A stretch of 64,000 bases of DNA, taken from assembly GCA_965116235.1 (NCBI GenBank), contig OZ220496.1, forward strand, positions 3,189,088-3,253,087, written 5' to 3'. The DNA comes from MPNP01 sp965116235 (GTDB taxonomy: Bacteria > Pseudomonadota > Alphaproteobacteria > Rhodobacterales > Rhodobacteraceae). Below are positions 47,401 through 56,521 of the stretch, in pieces. The notes below the pieces were generated by a model. That model worked only from the letters and a program-made list of their open reading frames with translations, made no database searches and had not been told where the DNA came from. Positions within the stretch are counted from its first letter, which is position 1. The number at the start of each line of letters is the position of its first letter. The translations under genes and the position numbers were made by a program.

Positions 47401-48161
47401 CCGTAGCGGCGTACCAGAGAGACAGTCGGGAACTTGGTGACTTGCGAGCGAGCTATCGGGTTTTTGGTTCAAAACCCGGCTCCTATGGAGCCGGTCTGCA
47501 GGCTCTGATTGACGAGCGCCTTTGGAACCAGAGATCGCAACTTGGAGAAGCCTATCATGAATGGGGAAGCTATCCCCTGGGAGAGACCACAGATGGTCGT
47601 CCGGACCGGGAATCGTTCGCCTTGAGATTGAGCCAAACCGAGGTCGTAGTCCAAAATCAGGACAATCATGAACATGATATACTCGACAGCGACGATTACT
47701 ATCAATTTGAAGGCGGCATGGCAGCAGCAGTCGAAAAGTTCAGCGGCGACCAGCCCGTGGTCTACCATAATGACCACTCCAGACCGGAACGCCCGGTCAT
47801 ACGTACACTTGACGAGGAAATCGGCCGTGTCGTCCGAGCCCGCGCGGCCAATCCGAAATGGATTGCGGGAGTGAAACGCCACGGCTACAAGGGAGCCTTT
47901 GAAATTGCCGCCACCGTCGATTACCTCTTCGCTTTCGCCGCAACAACCGGTGCCGCCAAATCACATCATTTTGACATAACCTTTGCCGCTTACATTGAGG
48001 ACGATGCGACTCGTCAATTTATCAAAGAGAACAATCCCGATGCCTTGAGTGAAATCCTCTCCCGATATCGGGAAGCATTGGACCGCAACCTGTGGATTCC
48101 CAGATCGAATTCCACCCGCAGCAAATTATTTGAACTTTTGGAGAGCAGCGATGTCGAGTGA
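44439..48161 (+). CDS. cobN: Cobaltochelatase subunit CobN
   Basis: 1240 residues, full length. CobN is the large (ChlH-like) subunit that binds the corrin ring in the late-cobalt chelatase. Family stretches include GDDKPDAELLALSNID, the catalytic-region HVGKHGNLEWLPGKALALS, NDPGEGTQAKRRSQAVIVDHLTPP, and AWGTSNMRTGGDDIAQAL with RVSGFFRDAFPFQ. The partner subunits cobS and cobT are not in this window. It starts five bases after cobW and overlaps cobO. Confidence 0.96.
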   Translation: MHILATTSSQIAEGIDPVDPDQKPADLVFLSTADTDLSVLSQASRHFLRNEDFLRLGQLAWLSQPYSVDLYLEKTATRSRLVILRVLGGLSYWQYCLEQFSSRMQEARKTVIILPGDDKPDAELLALSNIDRLHWENLFGYLVEGGLTNARNFLHYARHILYGEPCPPLPSPELKNGLYHPHVSIPDLSALRSRWTPTAPIAALIFYRALHINGNIKPIDALINTLQAKGINPLPVYVSSLKDAVANAYLDTVFVETVPDIILNLTSFALSTNTGSSDWAPTILDKVNKPVFQVCLGSNSLDSWLENTWGLPPRDIAMSVSLPELDGRIFTRSIAFKDQSPINPNTQHSITFHEPVTNRVDFVAQLAKNWIRLGATPPGRRKVALILANYPNKDGRIANGVGLDTPQSVVNILHALITAGYEVSNPPNTSRKLMDLILAGPTNNPARSTSEIKTATLEEALYKAFWRTLPGKVKEEIESRWGPCNDDPLFRHGEFMLPLHRFGNVALGVQPARGYNIDPKETYHSPDLVPPHNYLAFYFWLRHVFAADAIIHVGKHGNLEWLPGKALALSENCFAEAVLGPTPHFYPFIINDPGEGTQAKRRSQAVIVDHLTPPLTRAESYGIYLELERLVDEYYAALGVDRKRALHLQGEILDILARSRLEEDIGIRTDDAIDRKLVQLDAYLCEIKERQIRDGLHIFGSSPHGVQERDLLASLVRIPRQDGKGHNASFLRSLANDLDLMDGFDPLDCDPAARWQGKRPEILNTVGDAPWRTNGDTVERLELLFASMLDGTATPPHATRQVWDYTKNTLQPRLESCGQLEIDGLLNGLNGHFVPPGPSGAPTRGRADILPTGRNFYSVDSRSLPTRTAWKLGWKSASLLVDRFVQDHGDWPRCLGLTAWGTSNMRTGGDDIAQALALMGIRPKWDDHSGRVTGFEIIPATALGRPRVDVTLRVSGFFRDAFPFQVDLIAQAARAVMKLDEPGEQNPAVAAYQRDSRELGDLRASYRVFGSKPGSYGAGLQALIDERLWNQRSQLGEAYHEWGSYPLGETTDGRPDRESFALRLSQTEVVVQNQDNHEHDILDSDDYYQFEGGMAAAVEKFSGDQPVVYHNDHSRPERPVIRTLDEEIGRVVRARAANPKWIAGVKRHGYKGAFEIAATVDYLFAFAATTGAAKSHHFDITFAAYIEDDATRQFIKENNPDALSEILSRYREALDRNLWIPRSNSTRSKLFELLESSDVE

Positions 48162-48762
48162 AGAATTTGATCGCCACAAGACCAAGATGGCCAAAAAAAA
48201 GGCCGCTCGGGACAAGATCATGACGACCAAGACTCAAGAAAAAGGCCTGATCATCGTTCATACGGGCAAGGGCAAGGGCAAGTCTTCAGCCGCTTTTGGC
48301 ATGATCTTCAGGTGCATTGCCCACAACATTCCGAGTGCTGTTGTCCAATTTATCAAGGGTGGAATGTCAACGGGCGAGCGGGACCTGATCAAGGCGCATT
48401 TTGCGGACCAATGCAAGTTCTTCACGATGGGAGAGGGCTTTACCTGGGAGACCCAGGACAAGGAGCGAGACATTGAAATGACCAAAAAAGCCTGGGCTCT
48501 GTCCACGGAACTGATCTTGAATCCAAGTGTCAAGATGGTTCTGCTGGATGAAATCAATATCGCAATACGATACGGCTACCTGAATGTGGATGAAGTGACA
48601 TCCTTTCTGACCGAGCACAAGCCGGAAGATACCCACGTGGTCATGACAGGAAGAAATGCTCATGAAAAACTGATCGAGGCGGCAGATCTGGTGACAGAGA
48701 TGACTCTGCTGAAACACCCGTTCCGCTCAGGAGTCAAGGCTCAGGCGGGCATAGAATTCTAA
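48151..48762 (+). CDS. cobO: Cob(I)alamin adenosyltransferase (CobA/CobO/BtuR type)
   Basis: About 203 residues. It adds the 5'-deoxyadenosyl group to the corrinoid cobalt. The P-loop variant GKGKGKSSAAFG, VVQFIKGGMSTGERD, WALSTELI, VLLDEINIAIRYGYL and VVMTGRNAHEKLIEAADLVTEM are typical. The ATG at 48151 follows GGAGAG and overlaps the cobN stop by 11 bp; the frame is open further upstream inside cobN. Confidence 0.95.
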   Translation: MSSEEFDRHKTKMAKKKAARDKIMTTKTQEKGLIIVHTGKGKGKSSAAFGMIFRCIAHNIPSAVVQFIKGGMSTGERDLIKAHFADQCKFFTMGEGFTWETQDKERDIEMTKKAWALSTELILNPSVKMVLLDEINIAIRYGYLNVDEVTSFLTEHKPEDTHVVMTGRNAHEKLIEAADLVTEMTLLKHPFRSGVKAQAGIEF

Positions 48763-48993
48763 TGAGCTTGATTGTGCCGCCGAGAAGGACCCCCTCAGGG
48801 CTTATCAAGCCGAAACGGCAGTGAGTTGCCTTCCTTCCATGACAGATACAAGTCAGTCATGTCGCTTGGATGTGTGGCGCTCTTGCGTCGGCAACCAACT
48901 GGCTGAATGCATAAAATGACCTGCGAAAACAAGGAACTAAAGCTGTAAGGATGGTCTCGTGCCAGAGCAATCCTGACATCAGAACGTCGGATC

Positions 48994-49923
48994 ATGGCAA
49001 TGAATTATGATGATTTAATCGACGATGAAGTGCGCGCTTTCATCGCACACACGGAATCCTTTTACCCACCTGATGCAGCTGAGCTTTCAGTCGCTGACCA
49101 GCGATTGCTCTACGACGCCATGTGCCGGGAATTTCATCAAGGATACCCCTCAGGAGTCTCAGCCCATGACATGCAGGCGAACGGCGTTCCGATTCGTATC
49201 TATGAACTACAGAATCCTTCGGTCACGGTCGCCTATATTCACGGCGGCGGCTTCGTCCTTGGCGGAATTGAGAGCCACGACGATGTATGCGCCGAAATAT
49301 GCAGCGGTACCGGATTTCGCGTGATTTCCATTGACTATCGACTCGCTCCGGAGCATGTCCATCCAGCTGATTTCGACGATTGTCTTGCTACGGTTGGCTG
49401 GATTCTGTCTCAATATACAGGCGGCATGATGCTTGTTGGCGATAGCGGCGGTGGAACGCTGGCAGCTTCAATGGCTCACGCGCTCAGAGGCAAAACCGAC
49501 CGTATCTTGGGTCAAGTTCTGATCTACCCAGCCCTTGGAACCGATCTTGACAGTGATGCCTGGATCAAGCATGCGAACGCACCCTTGCTGACCCGGGAAG
49601 ATGCAATCTTTTACATGCAAATGCGTAGTGGTGGCGCAGATCCGGACCGCAACTGGAAATATGCCGTGTTGCATGATCATGACTTTACCGGTGTGCCACC
49701 CACTGTGGTCGTTGCAGCGGCTCTTGATCCGCTCGTCGATGACGGTCGGATATACCGAGATCGGATTCGCGCTGCGGGTGGTCAGGCCGAGTGGATAAGT
49801 GAAACCGGACTCGTACACGGCTACTTGCGAGCACGGGCAGTGTCGGCAAAAGCGCGACACAGCTTCAATCGCATCGTGTCCGATATCAGGAGCTTGGGAT
49901 CAGGACAGTGGCCATATGAGTGA
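48994..49923 (+). CDS. Alpha/beta hydrolase, hormone-sensitive-lipase-type esterase
   Basis: 309 residues. The oxyanion-hole HGGG is at residues 83-86, the nucleophile motif GDSGGG puts serine at 151, the acid is in AALDPLVDD, and the histidine in LVHGYLR near the C-terminus. The set fits bacterial HSL/family IV esterases; the natural substrate is unknown. No signal peptide. It follows the cobalamin run at 231 bp with no obvious functional link and converges on the phosphodiesterase gene. Confidence 0.9.
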   Translation: MAMNYDDLIDDEVRAFIAHTESFYPPDAAELSVADQRLLYDAMCREFHQGYPSGVSAHDMQANGVPIRIYELQNPSVTVAYIHGGGFVLGGIESHDDVCAEICSGTGFRVISIDYRLAPEHVHPADFDDCLATVGWILSQYTGGMMLVGDSGGGTLAASMAHALRGKTDRILGQVLIYPALGTDLDSDAWIKHANAPLLTREDAIFYMQMRSGGADPDRNWKYAVLHDHDFTGVPPTVVVAAALDPLVDDGRIYRDRIRAAGGQAEWISETGLVHGYLRARAVSAKARHSFNRIVSDIRSLGSGQWPYE

Positions 49924-49999
49924 TCGGTTCGTCACCACGCAGAAATTGGATGCCAAGGAACTCGTCCGTCTCATTTTTTTTCAAATCAATGACTGTCTT

Positions 50000-50836
50000 T
50001 CAAAGCAAGAAAGGCGTTGCGGCCATGCTTGGCGGAACCGGTACACCTAAGCGGTCGAGAATGGTTGGTGCGATTTGCAGTTGCTCGATCACACTTTCTT
50101 CCGGGGGACCGTCGGCACTGCCAAAGTAATATAGCGCACCATCACGCTGCCGTCCATTCGCACCACCGTGATGACCTCTTTTGTCCTGCCCATGGTCCGA
50201 CGTAACTATGATCTCATATCCCATCTCTTGCCAGCGCAGAATGAAGGGAGCCAGCATCTCGTCCATGAGGTGACAGGCCTTGTCCATCTCGGCGCTGTCA
50301 GGCAAAAATCGATGACCCATGCTATCCAGAGTACACGTGTGGAACAGGCCGTAAGTAAGCTCATGCTGTCGACAAAGGGCAGTGAGAGTGGCAAACAGAT
50401 CAAGATCACAAGGCGTCATCTGGTTCGTACTGTTATAACCGGTCATCGTGTAGAACCGACCGTGATTGATCCCTGGATTCTGCGGTTCATCAAACTCGAT
50501 GTCGTATATCGGATCGAATGGATGCCGGTTGAAGAAAGAAGACCAGAAGGAATGTGCCACCGCCCCCGTTACGCCTTCTTGCTTGCGAATTTCTGAGAAC
50601 ACATCGGGACAGGACAACCGGAATACTTGGTCATTGCCTGTACAGCCGTGTTGCTGTGGACTTGTTCCGGAGTGCATGGATGCATAGCAACTTGCTGATG
50701 TAGACGGCAATACGGAGCGGTGTCGCCAGACCCTGGCTTCCCCGCTGGCTACCCAGCCCTCAAGATTGCCAAACAGTCGGCGCCAGTTGCGCCATGGAAC
50801 GCCATCCAGAACAATGAGAAGCATTCTGAGTTTCAT
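50000..50836 (-). CDS. Alkaline phosphatase superfamily / nucleotide pyrophosphatase-like protein
   Basis: About 278 residues. Metal-binding landmarks of the type I phosphodiesterase/nucleotide pyrophosphatase group: LLIVLDGVPW near the N-terminus, SVLPSTSASCYASMHSGTSP around the nucleophile, DSMGHR, and IVTSDHGQDKRGHHGG. The substrate is unknown. The ATG at 50836 is chosen because the longer open frame overlaps the upstream ABC gene and reads as non-family sequence. It is the last gene of the peptide ABC operon. Confidence 0.85.
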   Translation of the reverse strand: MKLRMLLIVLDGVPWRNWRRLFGNLEGWVASGEARVWRHRSVLPSTSASCYASMHSGTSPQQHGCTGNDQVFRLSCPDVFSEIRKQEGVTGAVAHSFWSSFFNRHPFDPIYDIEFDEPQNPGINHGRFYTMTGYNSTNQMTPCDLDLFATLTALCRQHELTYGLFHTCTLDSMGHRFLPDSAEMDKACHLMDEMLAPFILRWQEMGYEIIVTSDHGQDKRGHHGGANGRQRDGALYYFGSADGPPEESVIEQLQIAPTILDRLGVPVPPSMAATPFLL

Positions 50837-50879
50837 TGATTTTCTACTGAAGCCAATTTCGCCGGTAAGCCCATTCGAT

Positions 50880-52517
50880 TCAGTGATCCGCACTTTCCAT
50901 CTTACGATTCGCAAGCACCTTCTCAAGCCAGCCGGGTTGCATTTCGGGCACTGATGACAACAGAAGATCCGTGTAGTCGTCGAAAGGTGGAGAAAGCACT
51001 TCCCCTTTCGGGCCGTATCGTTGCACTCGGCCTTGATACATGACAGCAATCGAGTCGGCAATGGCCCGAACAGTCGCGAGGTCGTGAGTGATGAAGAGGT
51101 AGGCCACGTTCTCGAGTTTCTGTATTCTGAGCAGCAATTTTAAAATTCCGTCGGCGACCAAGGGGTCCAGTGCCGATGTCACTTCGTCGCATATGATCAG
51201 CTTGGGATTCGCTGCAAGCGCGCGGGCAATGCAAACACGCTGCTTTTGCCCACCGGACAACTCGGCCGGATAACGGTCGATGTAGTCTTCACTCATCTCG
51301 ATTTCATCAAGTAGCTCTACGACACGACGTCGTTGTTCCTCACCTCTCAATCCGAAATAAAACTCCAATGAACGCCCAACGATTGTTCCAACAGTCTGGC
51401 GGGGATTCATTGCAACATCGGCCATTTGGTAAATCATCTGCAATTCGCGCAAATCCTCAATCTGTCGAGAACGCAAATTGGTTGCGAGCGTTCGATCGTC
51501 AAAGGTCACGGATCCTTCGCGAGGTGGAAGCAGACCAGTAATGACCCGAGCCAGAGTTGATTTGCCTGAGCCCGACTCTCCTACTACGGCAAGGGTCTGC
51601 CCACGATAAATCTCAACGCTGACCGATTCAAGCACATCGATTGGTGCCCCTCGATAGCGGGCCGTGATGCTGTCTGCCACGAGCAGGGGATCGCCAACTG
51701 GCTCGGAAACAGGATGTTCGATCTGCCGCACTGACACGAGCGCCCGCGTATATTCCTTGCGTGGATTATTGATGATCTGCCTGGTAGAGCCGAATTCAAC
51801 AGTGTTTCCTGTTCGTAAGACCATGATGTCATCAGAGACTTGGGCCACCACGGCAAGATCATGGGTAATGTAGATTGCCGCAACACCCGTATCGCGAATG
51901 GCTTCCTTTATGGCCGCCAGCACATCGATTTGTGTTGTTACGTCAAGTGCGGTGGTCGGTTCGTCAAAAACAACCAGGTCAGGCTTTGAGCAAAGAGCCA
52001 TCGCTGTCATGCAACGCTGCAACTGTCCACCGGAGACCTGGTGTGGATATCGTTGACCGATGCGCTCAGGTTCCGGCAGCCCCAACTTCCGAAACATCTC
52101 AACAGCGTGTTCCTCGGCTGTTCTCCGCGACAATTTACCCTGTGCAATGGCCGCTTCCGTCACTTGATTCATGATCTTCTGCGCCGGATTGAAACCGGCC
52201 GCTGCCGATTGCGCTACGTAGGTAACCTCTCCTCCACGAAGGCGACGAATGTCGTCGTGATCCGTCTTCAGGATGTTGCGCCCGTTGATTATGACCTCAC
52301 CCGCGGTAATCTTCACGCTGCCGCGACCATAACCCATGGCGGCCAACCCGATCGTCGACTTCCCGGCCCCGGATTCACCAATCAACCCGAGCACTCGGCC
52401 ACGAGCCAAATCAAAGTTGATTCCGCTCACGATGTTGATGACTTGAGGAGACTGGCCAAGGGGATAGACTGTTGCGTCGATGGTCAGTTCTCGGACACGA
52501 ACAAGAGTATCGTTCAT
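50880..52517 (-). CDS. Peptide-type ABC transporter, fused ATP-binding protein (DppD-DppF / GsiA type)
   Basis: 545 residues with two complete ABC domains. Domain 1: Walker A GESGAGKST, signature VSGGQLQRCMTAMAL, Walker B VVFDEPTTALD. Domain 2: GESGSGKST, LSGGQKQRVCIARAL, LIICDEVTSALD. This corresponds to DppD plus DppF fused in one chain, as in GsiA. It powers the two permeases encoded upstream. The ATG overlaps the stop of the DppC-type gene (ATGA). Confidence 0.94.
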   Translation of the reverse strand: MNDTLVRVRELTIDATVYPLGQSPQVINIVSGINFDLARGRVLGLIGESGAGKSTIGLAAMGYGRGSVKITAGEVIINGRNILKTDHDDIRRLRGGEVTYVAQSAAAGFNPAQKIMNQVTEAAIAQGKLSRRTAEEHAVEMFRKLGLPEPERIGQRYPHQVSGGQLQRCMTAMALCSKPDLVVFDEPTTALDVTTQIDVLAAIKEAIRDTGVAAIYITHDLAVVAQVSDDIMVLRTGNTVEFGSTRQIINNPRKEYTRALVSVRQIEHPVSEPVGDPLLVADSITARYRGAPIDVLESVSVEIYRGQTLAVVGESGSGKSTLARVITGLLPPREGSVTFDDRTLATNLRSRQIEDLRELQMIYQMADVAMNPRQTVGTIVGRSLEFYFGLRGEEQRRRVVELLDEIEMSEDYIDRYPAELSGGQKQRVCIARALAANPKLIICDEVTSALDPLVADGILKLLLRIQKLENVAYLFITHDLATVRAIADSIAVMYQGRVQRYGPKGEVLSPPFDDYTDLLLSSVPEMQPGWLEKVLANRKMESADH

Positions 52518-53350
52518 CCGCGACCTCCCTTGAGCGAGGTCGTGCGATTCAGAATCCAGTCGGCAACGAGATTGACCGAAATTGCCAGAGCGGCAATTGC
52601 AACTGCCGGATAAAGCGCAGCACCGATACCGTATACGATTCCTTCCTGATTCTCCTTCACGATCCCGCCCCAGTCAGCCAACGGCGGCTGTACGCCAAGC
52701 CCCAGAAATGAAAGGGTGGAGACAAACAGAACCATGAAAATAAAACGCAAGCCCATTTCAGCAATCAAGGGCGACAAAGCATTCGGCAAAACTTCATGGA
52801 AAATGATCCAGCCGAACTTTTCTCCTCGGAGCTTGGCCACTTCGACGTAATCCATCACCGAAATATCGGCCGCAACCGCACGGGCCAAGCGGAAAACGCG
52901 GGTTGCATCCAGCAATCCCATAACGATGATGAGAACGATCACGGTCGTCGGAACCATCGAAAGAATGACAAGGGCAAAAATAAGGGACGGTATTGACATC
53001 AATAAATCGACAAGCCGGCTGAACAGCTGGTCGATCCACCGTCCGAGAATCGCCGCAACAAATCCAAGAACGGTGCCAGTCGTGAATGAAAGAAGCGTGG
53101 CCGCAGAGGCGATGAAGATTGTCGTTCGCCCGCCATATATCATGCGCGACAGAAGGTCACGCCCGATGCTGTCCGTACCAAGCAGAAATCGGTCGCCGGG
53201 CGGTTCCCAGACGTCGCCGACAATCTCCGCCATTCCGTAGGGAGCGACGAGCGGTGCAAGCAGCGCAAGCAGAAAGAAGAGTCCGGTGATCGTGATGCCG
53301 ATAACAGCAGAAATCGTGGATCGCATGGCCAGTCCGATCAGTTGGCCCAA
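52514..53350 (-). CDS. Peptide-type ABC transporter permease (DppC type)
   Basis: 278 residues, about six transmembrane segments. Typical DppC features: LLGTDSIGRDLLSRMIYGGRTT near residue 60, the EAA-like loop with VEVAKLRGEKFGWIIFHEVLPNALSPLIAE, and FLGLGVQPPLADWG. It pairs with the DppB-type permease upstream. Confidence 0.93.
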   Translation of the reverse strand: MGQLIGLAMRSTISAVIGITITGLFFLLALLAPLVAPYGMAEIVGDVWEPPGDRFLLGTDSIGRDLLSRMIYGGRTTIFIASAATLLSFTTGTVLGFVAAILGRWIDQLFSRLVDLLMSIPSLIFALVILSMVPTTVIVLIIVMGLLDATRVFRLARAVAADISVMDYVEVAKLRGEKFGWIIFHEVLPNALSPLIAEMGLRFIFMVLFVSTLSFLGLGVQPPLADWGGIVKENQEGIVYGIGAALYPAVAIAALAISVNLVADWILNRTTSLKGGRG

Positions 53351-53390
53351 TTATGACCCGACACCCCTTTTAGGGCTGGTGTCTGGCACC

Positions 53391-54347
53391 TCATTTCGGA
53401 TGCCTCAAGCGCGGATTGGCAAGGATCGAAATCAGATCGGCGGCAAGGTTCAGTCCGATGTATACGGCCGCAAATATCAGTCCGCAGGCTTGCACGACGG
53501 GCACATCACGTTTGGCCACATGATCGACAAGATACTGACCCATGCCCGGATAAACGAACACGACCTCAACAACGACCACACCGACAACCAGATAGGCAAG
53601 ATTGAGCATGACCACATTCACGATCGGCGAGATGGCATTGGGCAGAGCATGACGACGGATCACGGTGAAATCCGACAAGCCCTTCAACTCTGCCGTTTCG
53701 ATATAGGCGGATTCCATGACATTCAGAATCGCCGCCCGCGTCATGCGCATCATGTGTGCGAGCACGACAAGTGTCAGCACGGATATCGGAATCGAGATGG
53801 CCATCAGACGCTCAAGAAGTGGCGCATCGCTCCGATAGGATATCGCCGTCGAGGGCAACCAACCGAGTTTTACGCCGATGAAAAACATCAGCAGGTAACC
53901 AATCAGGAATTCGGGTACTGAAACTGAGGCGAGAGTGAGCGCGGATATGGTCCTGTCCGGCCAGCGATTTTGGTATCGCACTGCAATCAGGCCGAGAAAG
54001 ATGGCCAGCGGCACGGAAATCACGGCGGCCCAAAAGGCAAGAAACAGCGTGTTTTGCATGCGTATGGCAAGAATTGGCGCAATTTCCTGTCGTGACGTCA
54101 GTGCCTGGCCCAGATCACCTTGCAGCAATCCACCAAGCCAGGCAATGTATCGCCGGATTGGGGGATCGTTCAGACCCAGTTCATTGCGAAGGTTTTCGAC
54201 GGCTTCGACGGTTGCGGACTGACCCAAAATCGTTTGGGCCACATCGCCGGGCAGAATGATGGTGCCGGCAAAGATCAATATCGAAACAAGAAACAGAAGC
54301 AGAAGGCTCAGCGCGATGCGCTGAGCCAAGAGTTTTCGAAGGGCCAT
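53391..54347 (-). CDS. Peptide-type ABC transporter permease (DppB type)
   Basis: 318 residues, six predicted membrane segments. DppB features: LGLNDPPIRRYIAWLGGLLQGDLG, the loop IETAELKGLSDFTVIRRHALPNAISPIV, and FVYPGMGQYLVDHVAKRDVPVVQ. It lies one base downstream of the binding-protein gene and 40 bp before the DppC-type gene. Confidence 0.93.
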   Translation of the reverse strand: MALRKLLAQRIALSLLLLFLVSILIFAGTIILPGDVAQTILGQSATVEAVENLRNELGLNDPPIRRYIAWLGGLLQGDLGQALTSRQEIAPILAIRMQNTLFLAFWAAVISVPLAIFLGLIAVRYQNRWPDRTISALTLASVSVPEFLIGYLLMFFIGVKLGWLPSTAISYRSDAPLLERLMAISIPISVLTLVVLAHMMRMTRAAILNVMESAYIETAELKGLSDFTVIRRHALPNAISPIVNVVMLNLAYLVVGVVVVEVVFVYPGMGQYLVDHVAKRDVPVVQACGLIFAAVYIGLNLAADLISILANPRLRHPK

Positions 54348-54348
54348 T

Positions 54349-55932
54349 CTAGCCGGCTACCCACATCCTGTGAGGCGCATAACTGTTCATGAGCGCAAAG
54401 CCGGCCGTTTCGTCGGCCCAACCGGCGATGCGGTTGCTGGTGGCATCAATAAAGTCGTTGAACATCGGACAGATCAGCCCGCCTTCGTTGCGCACGATTT
54501 CGCCCATGTCCGCATAAATCTGCTTGCGCCTGACCGTGTCGATCTCGACGCGAGCCGCGAATAGCAACTGATCGAAGCGTTCATTGAAAAACCGAGTGTC
54601 GTTCCAGTCTGCGCTGGACAAATAGGCCGTCGTAAACATCTGGTCCTGAACAGGTCTCCCTCCCCAATAGCTGGTGCAGAACGGCTTGCTGTTCCAGACC
54701 TCAGACCAGTAACCATCGTTCGGCTCACGCTTGATTTCGACGTTAATGCCGGCATCGGCACAGCTTTGCTGGAACAGTGCCGCCGCATCCGGGGCTCCCG
54801 GGAAGGAGTTTTCCGAAGTTCGAAGCAGAATGGAGCCATCAAAACCCGACTTCTTCATGTGGAATCTGGCCTTGTCCGGATCGTACTCACGTTGTTCAGC
54901 CGGCGTAAACAATGGATAGGCGGAATTGATCGGCGTGTCGTTTCCGACCGAGCCGAAGCCAAACAATATCTTGTCCACCATTTCCTGGCGCTTGATTCCA
55001 TATTTGAGTGCCATGCGGACATCGTTGTCGTCAAAGGGTGCGGTGTTGCAGTGCATGATAAAGACATAGTGCCCGGGGCCGGCCGTGGCGTGAACGTCAA
55101 TGCCAGGACTTCTGTCAACGAGTCTGGCAGTTCGTGGCGGCACCCGGTCAATCATGTCGACCTGACCGGATTGAAGGGCCGCAACCCGGGCCGTGTTGTC
55201 ATTAATGACAATCAGCTCGAGCGTATCCGCATGACCCAAGTCGCCCCAGTAGTTCGGGTTTTTCTCGGCGACAAACCGCACGCCCATCTCAACTTCCTTG
55301 AGAATGTAGGGCCCCGTTCCAATGGCTGCAGCCGGGTCATCCAGGCCACCGTTGGGCTGGATGACCAGATGATAGTCGGTCATCAAATAGGGCAAGTCGG
55401 CACTTGGGCCATCGAGTTCAATGACGACATTGTTGCCGTCTGCCCGCACATTCTTGAACGTCCGGGTGATACCGAGGGCACCCGATTGCGATTCTTCGCC
55501 CGAATGACGAATCAAGGACGCCACCACATCATCCGCCGTGACCGTCTTGCCGTTGGAAAAGGTGATTCCCGGACGAAGCTGAAATGACCAGGCCGAACCA
55601 CCCTCCAAAGGCTCATAACTCTCGGCTACCTTGCCCTCAATGCCGCCGTCGGGAGCCAATTCCACCAGTGGTTCACCCCACATGCGAGCGAGCATAAGTC
55701 CTACCTGGTTTGTCGAGAGTGCCGGGTCGAGACTGTCGGTCGTCGAGCCGCCCTGCAGTCCCATCCGGATTGTGCCCCCTTTCTTGGGGCCTGCGGCCAA
55801 GGTCGCGTTAGCCAACATCGTGCTGGCGGCGGCTCCACTCATTCCGAGCGCTGACATGTACCTGACAAAATCACGACGGTTCATGCGCCCACGCATAAAC
55901 TCCGTGGCCGCGAATTTCAATTTATCGTTCAT
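54349..55932 (-). CDS. Peptide-type ABC transporter, solute-binding protein family 5 (DppA/OppA type)
   Basis: 527 residues. The N-terminus carries a twin-arginine signal (NRRDFVRYMSALGMSG, cleavage near NATLAAG), so export is probably by Tat. The mature protein shows family 5 landmarks: DSLDPALSTNQVG, GSAWSFQLRPGITFSNGKTVTADDV, IGTGPYILKE and DVRMALKYGIKRQEMV. Family 5 binders also take nickel, glutathione or opines, so the ligand is open. It is the first gene of the operon. Confidence 0.92.
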   Translation of the reverse strand: MNDKLKFAATEFMRGRMNRRDFVRYMSALGMSGAAASTMLANATLAAGPKKGGTIRMGLQGGSTTDSLDPALSTNQVGLMLARMWGEPLVELAPDGGIEGKVAESYEPLEGGSAWSFQLRPGITFSNGKTVTADDVVASLIRHSGEESQSGALGITRTFKNVRADGNNVVIELDGPSADLPYLMTDYHLVIQPNGGLDDPAAAIGTGPYILKEVEMGVRFVAEKNPNYWGDLGHADTLELIVINDNTARVAALQSGQVDMIDRVPPRTARLVDRSPGIDVHATAGPGHYVFIMHCNTAPFDDNDVRMALKYGIKRQEMVDKILFGFGSVGNDTPINSAYPLFTPAEQREYDPDKARFHMKKSGFDGSILLRTSENSFPGAPDAAALFQQSCADAGINVEIKREPNDGYWSEVWNSKPFCTSYWGGRPVQDQMFTTAYLSSADWNDTRFFNERFDQLLFAARVEIDTVRRKQIYADMGEIVRNEGGLICPMFNDFIDATSNRIAGWADETAGFALMNSYAPHRMWVAG

Positions 55933-56521
55933 TAGTTTCTCCCATTCAAAGGATTTGCAACTTGCAGGAGCCGTCTACCCTGCCAGACAAGGTCGCCAGC
56001 TTCTTGTCGAACTTCGTCCCGAGTGCGGCAGGAATGACAGTATTCATCATTCAGCGAGGTTTCGCTGACTGTTATAATACCATACCAAGGAGCTTGGCCA
56101 ACCTTAAAATATTTATAAAAGTATCATAAATCATATTTTTACGATCATGAAATTGAGAATTGAGAAAAACTCTGGCTTGCAAGTACCCTGGATGACGAGG
56201 ACGGCATCCATAGCATAAAATCGGACCAACAGAATCTGATGCAACGGCCATCGAGCCCCTGGACCCGAAATATCGTGGCTGCAAAACGCAGGCAGTGGAA
56301 GGAATCTTGAATTTTCTATCTGATGCGACCAGCGTGGAGCATAATGCGTGCGGTCGTTACTTGGAGTTTGGCCAGCAGGGTGTTATCTCTTGGCGCAGGT
56401 TCAACCCTGACAAGGCGAATCGAACATTGCGCGACTTAAATCGTCTTCTGGGGGATGAAATCCCTGTTTTGCCCTGTTAAGGGGTGACGGGGTCGACATC
56501 ATTAAATCCTGATAACTGTTC
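55933..56521. other. Intergenic between the peptide ABC operon and cobQ
   Basis: 589 bp. It must contain the promoters of both divergent units. A small hairpin GCGA-GGTT-TCGC lies near 56056-56067. Apart from the small open frame at 56295-56480 I see nothing further. Confidence 0.4.
56295..56480 (+). CDS. Small hypothetical open reading frame
   Basis: 61 residues from a GTG; ends 41 bp before cobQ. The composition is protein-like (FNPDKANRTLRDLNRLLGDEIP) but I recognise no family. It may be a small gene or a fragment. Confidence 0.22.
   Translation: MEGILNFLSDATSVEHNACGRYLEFGQQGVISWRRFNPDKANRTLRDLNRLLGDEIPVLPC

Noticed and set aside
49973..49981. T8 run after the esterase gene as a terminator
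   Set aside because: I could not find a stable stem directly before the T-run.
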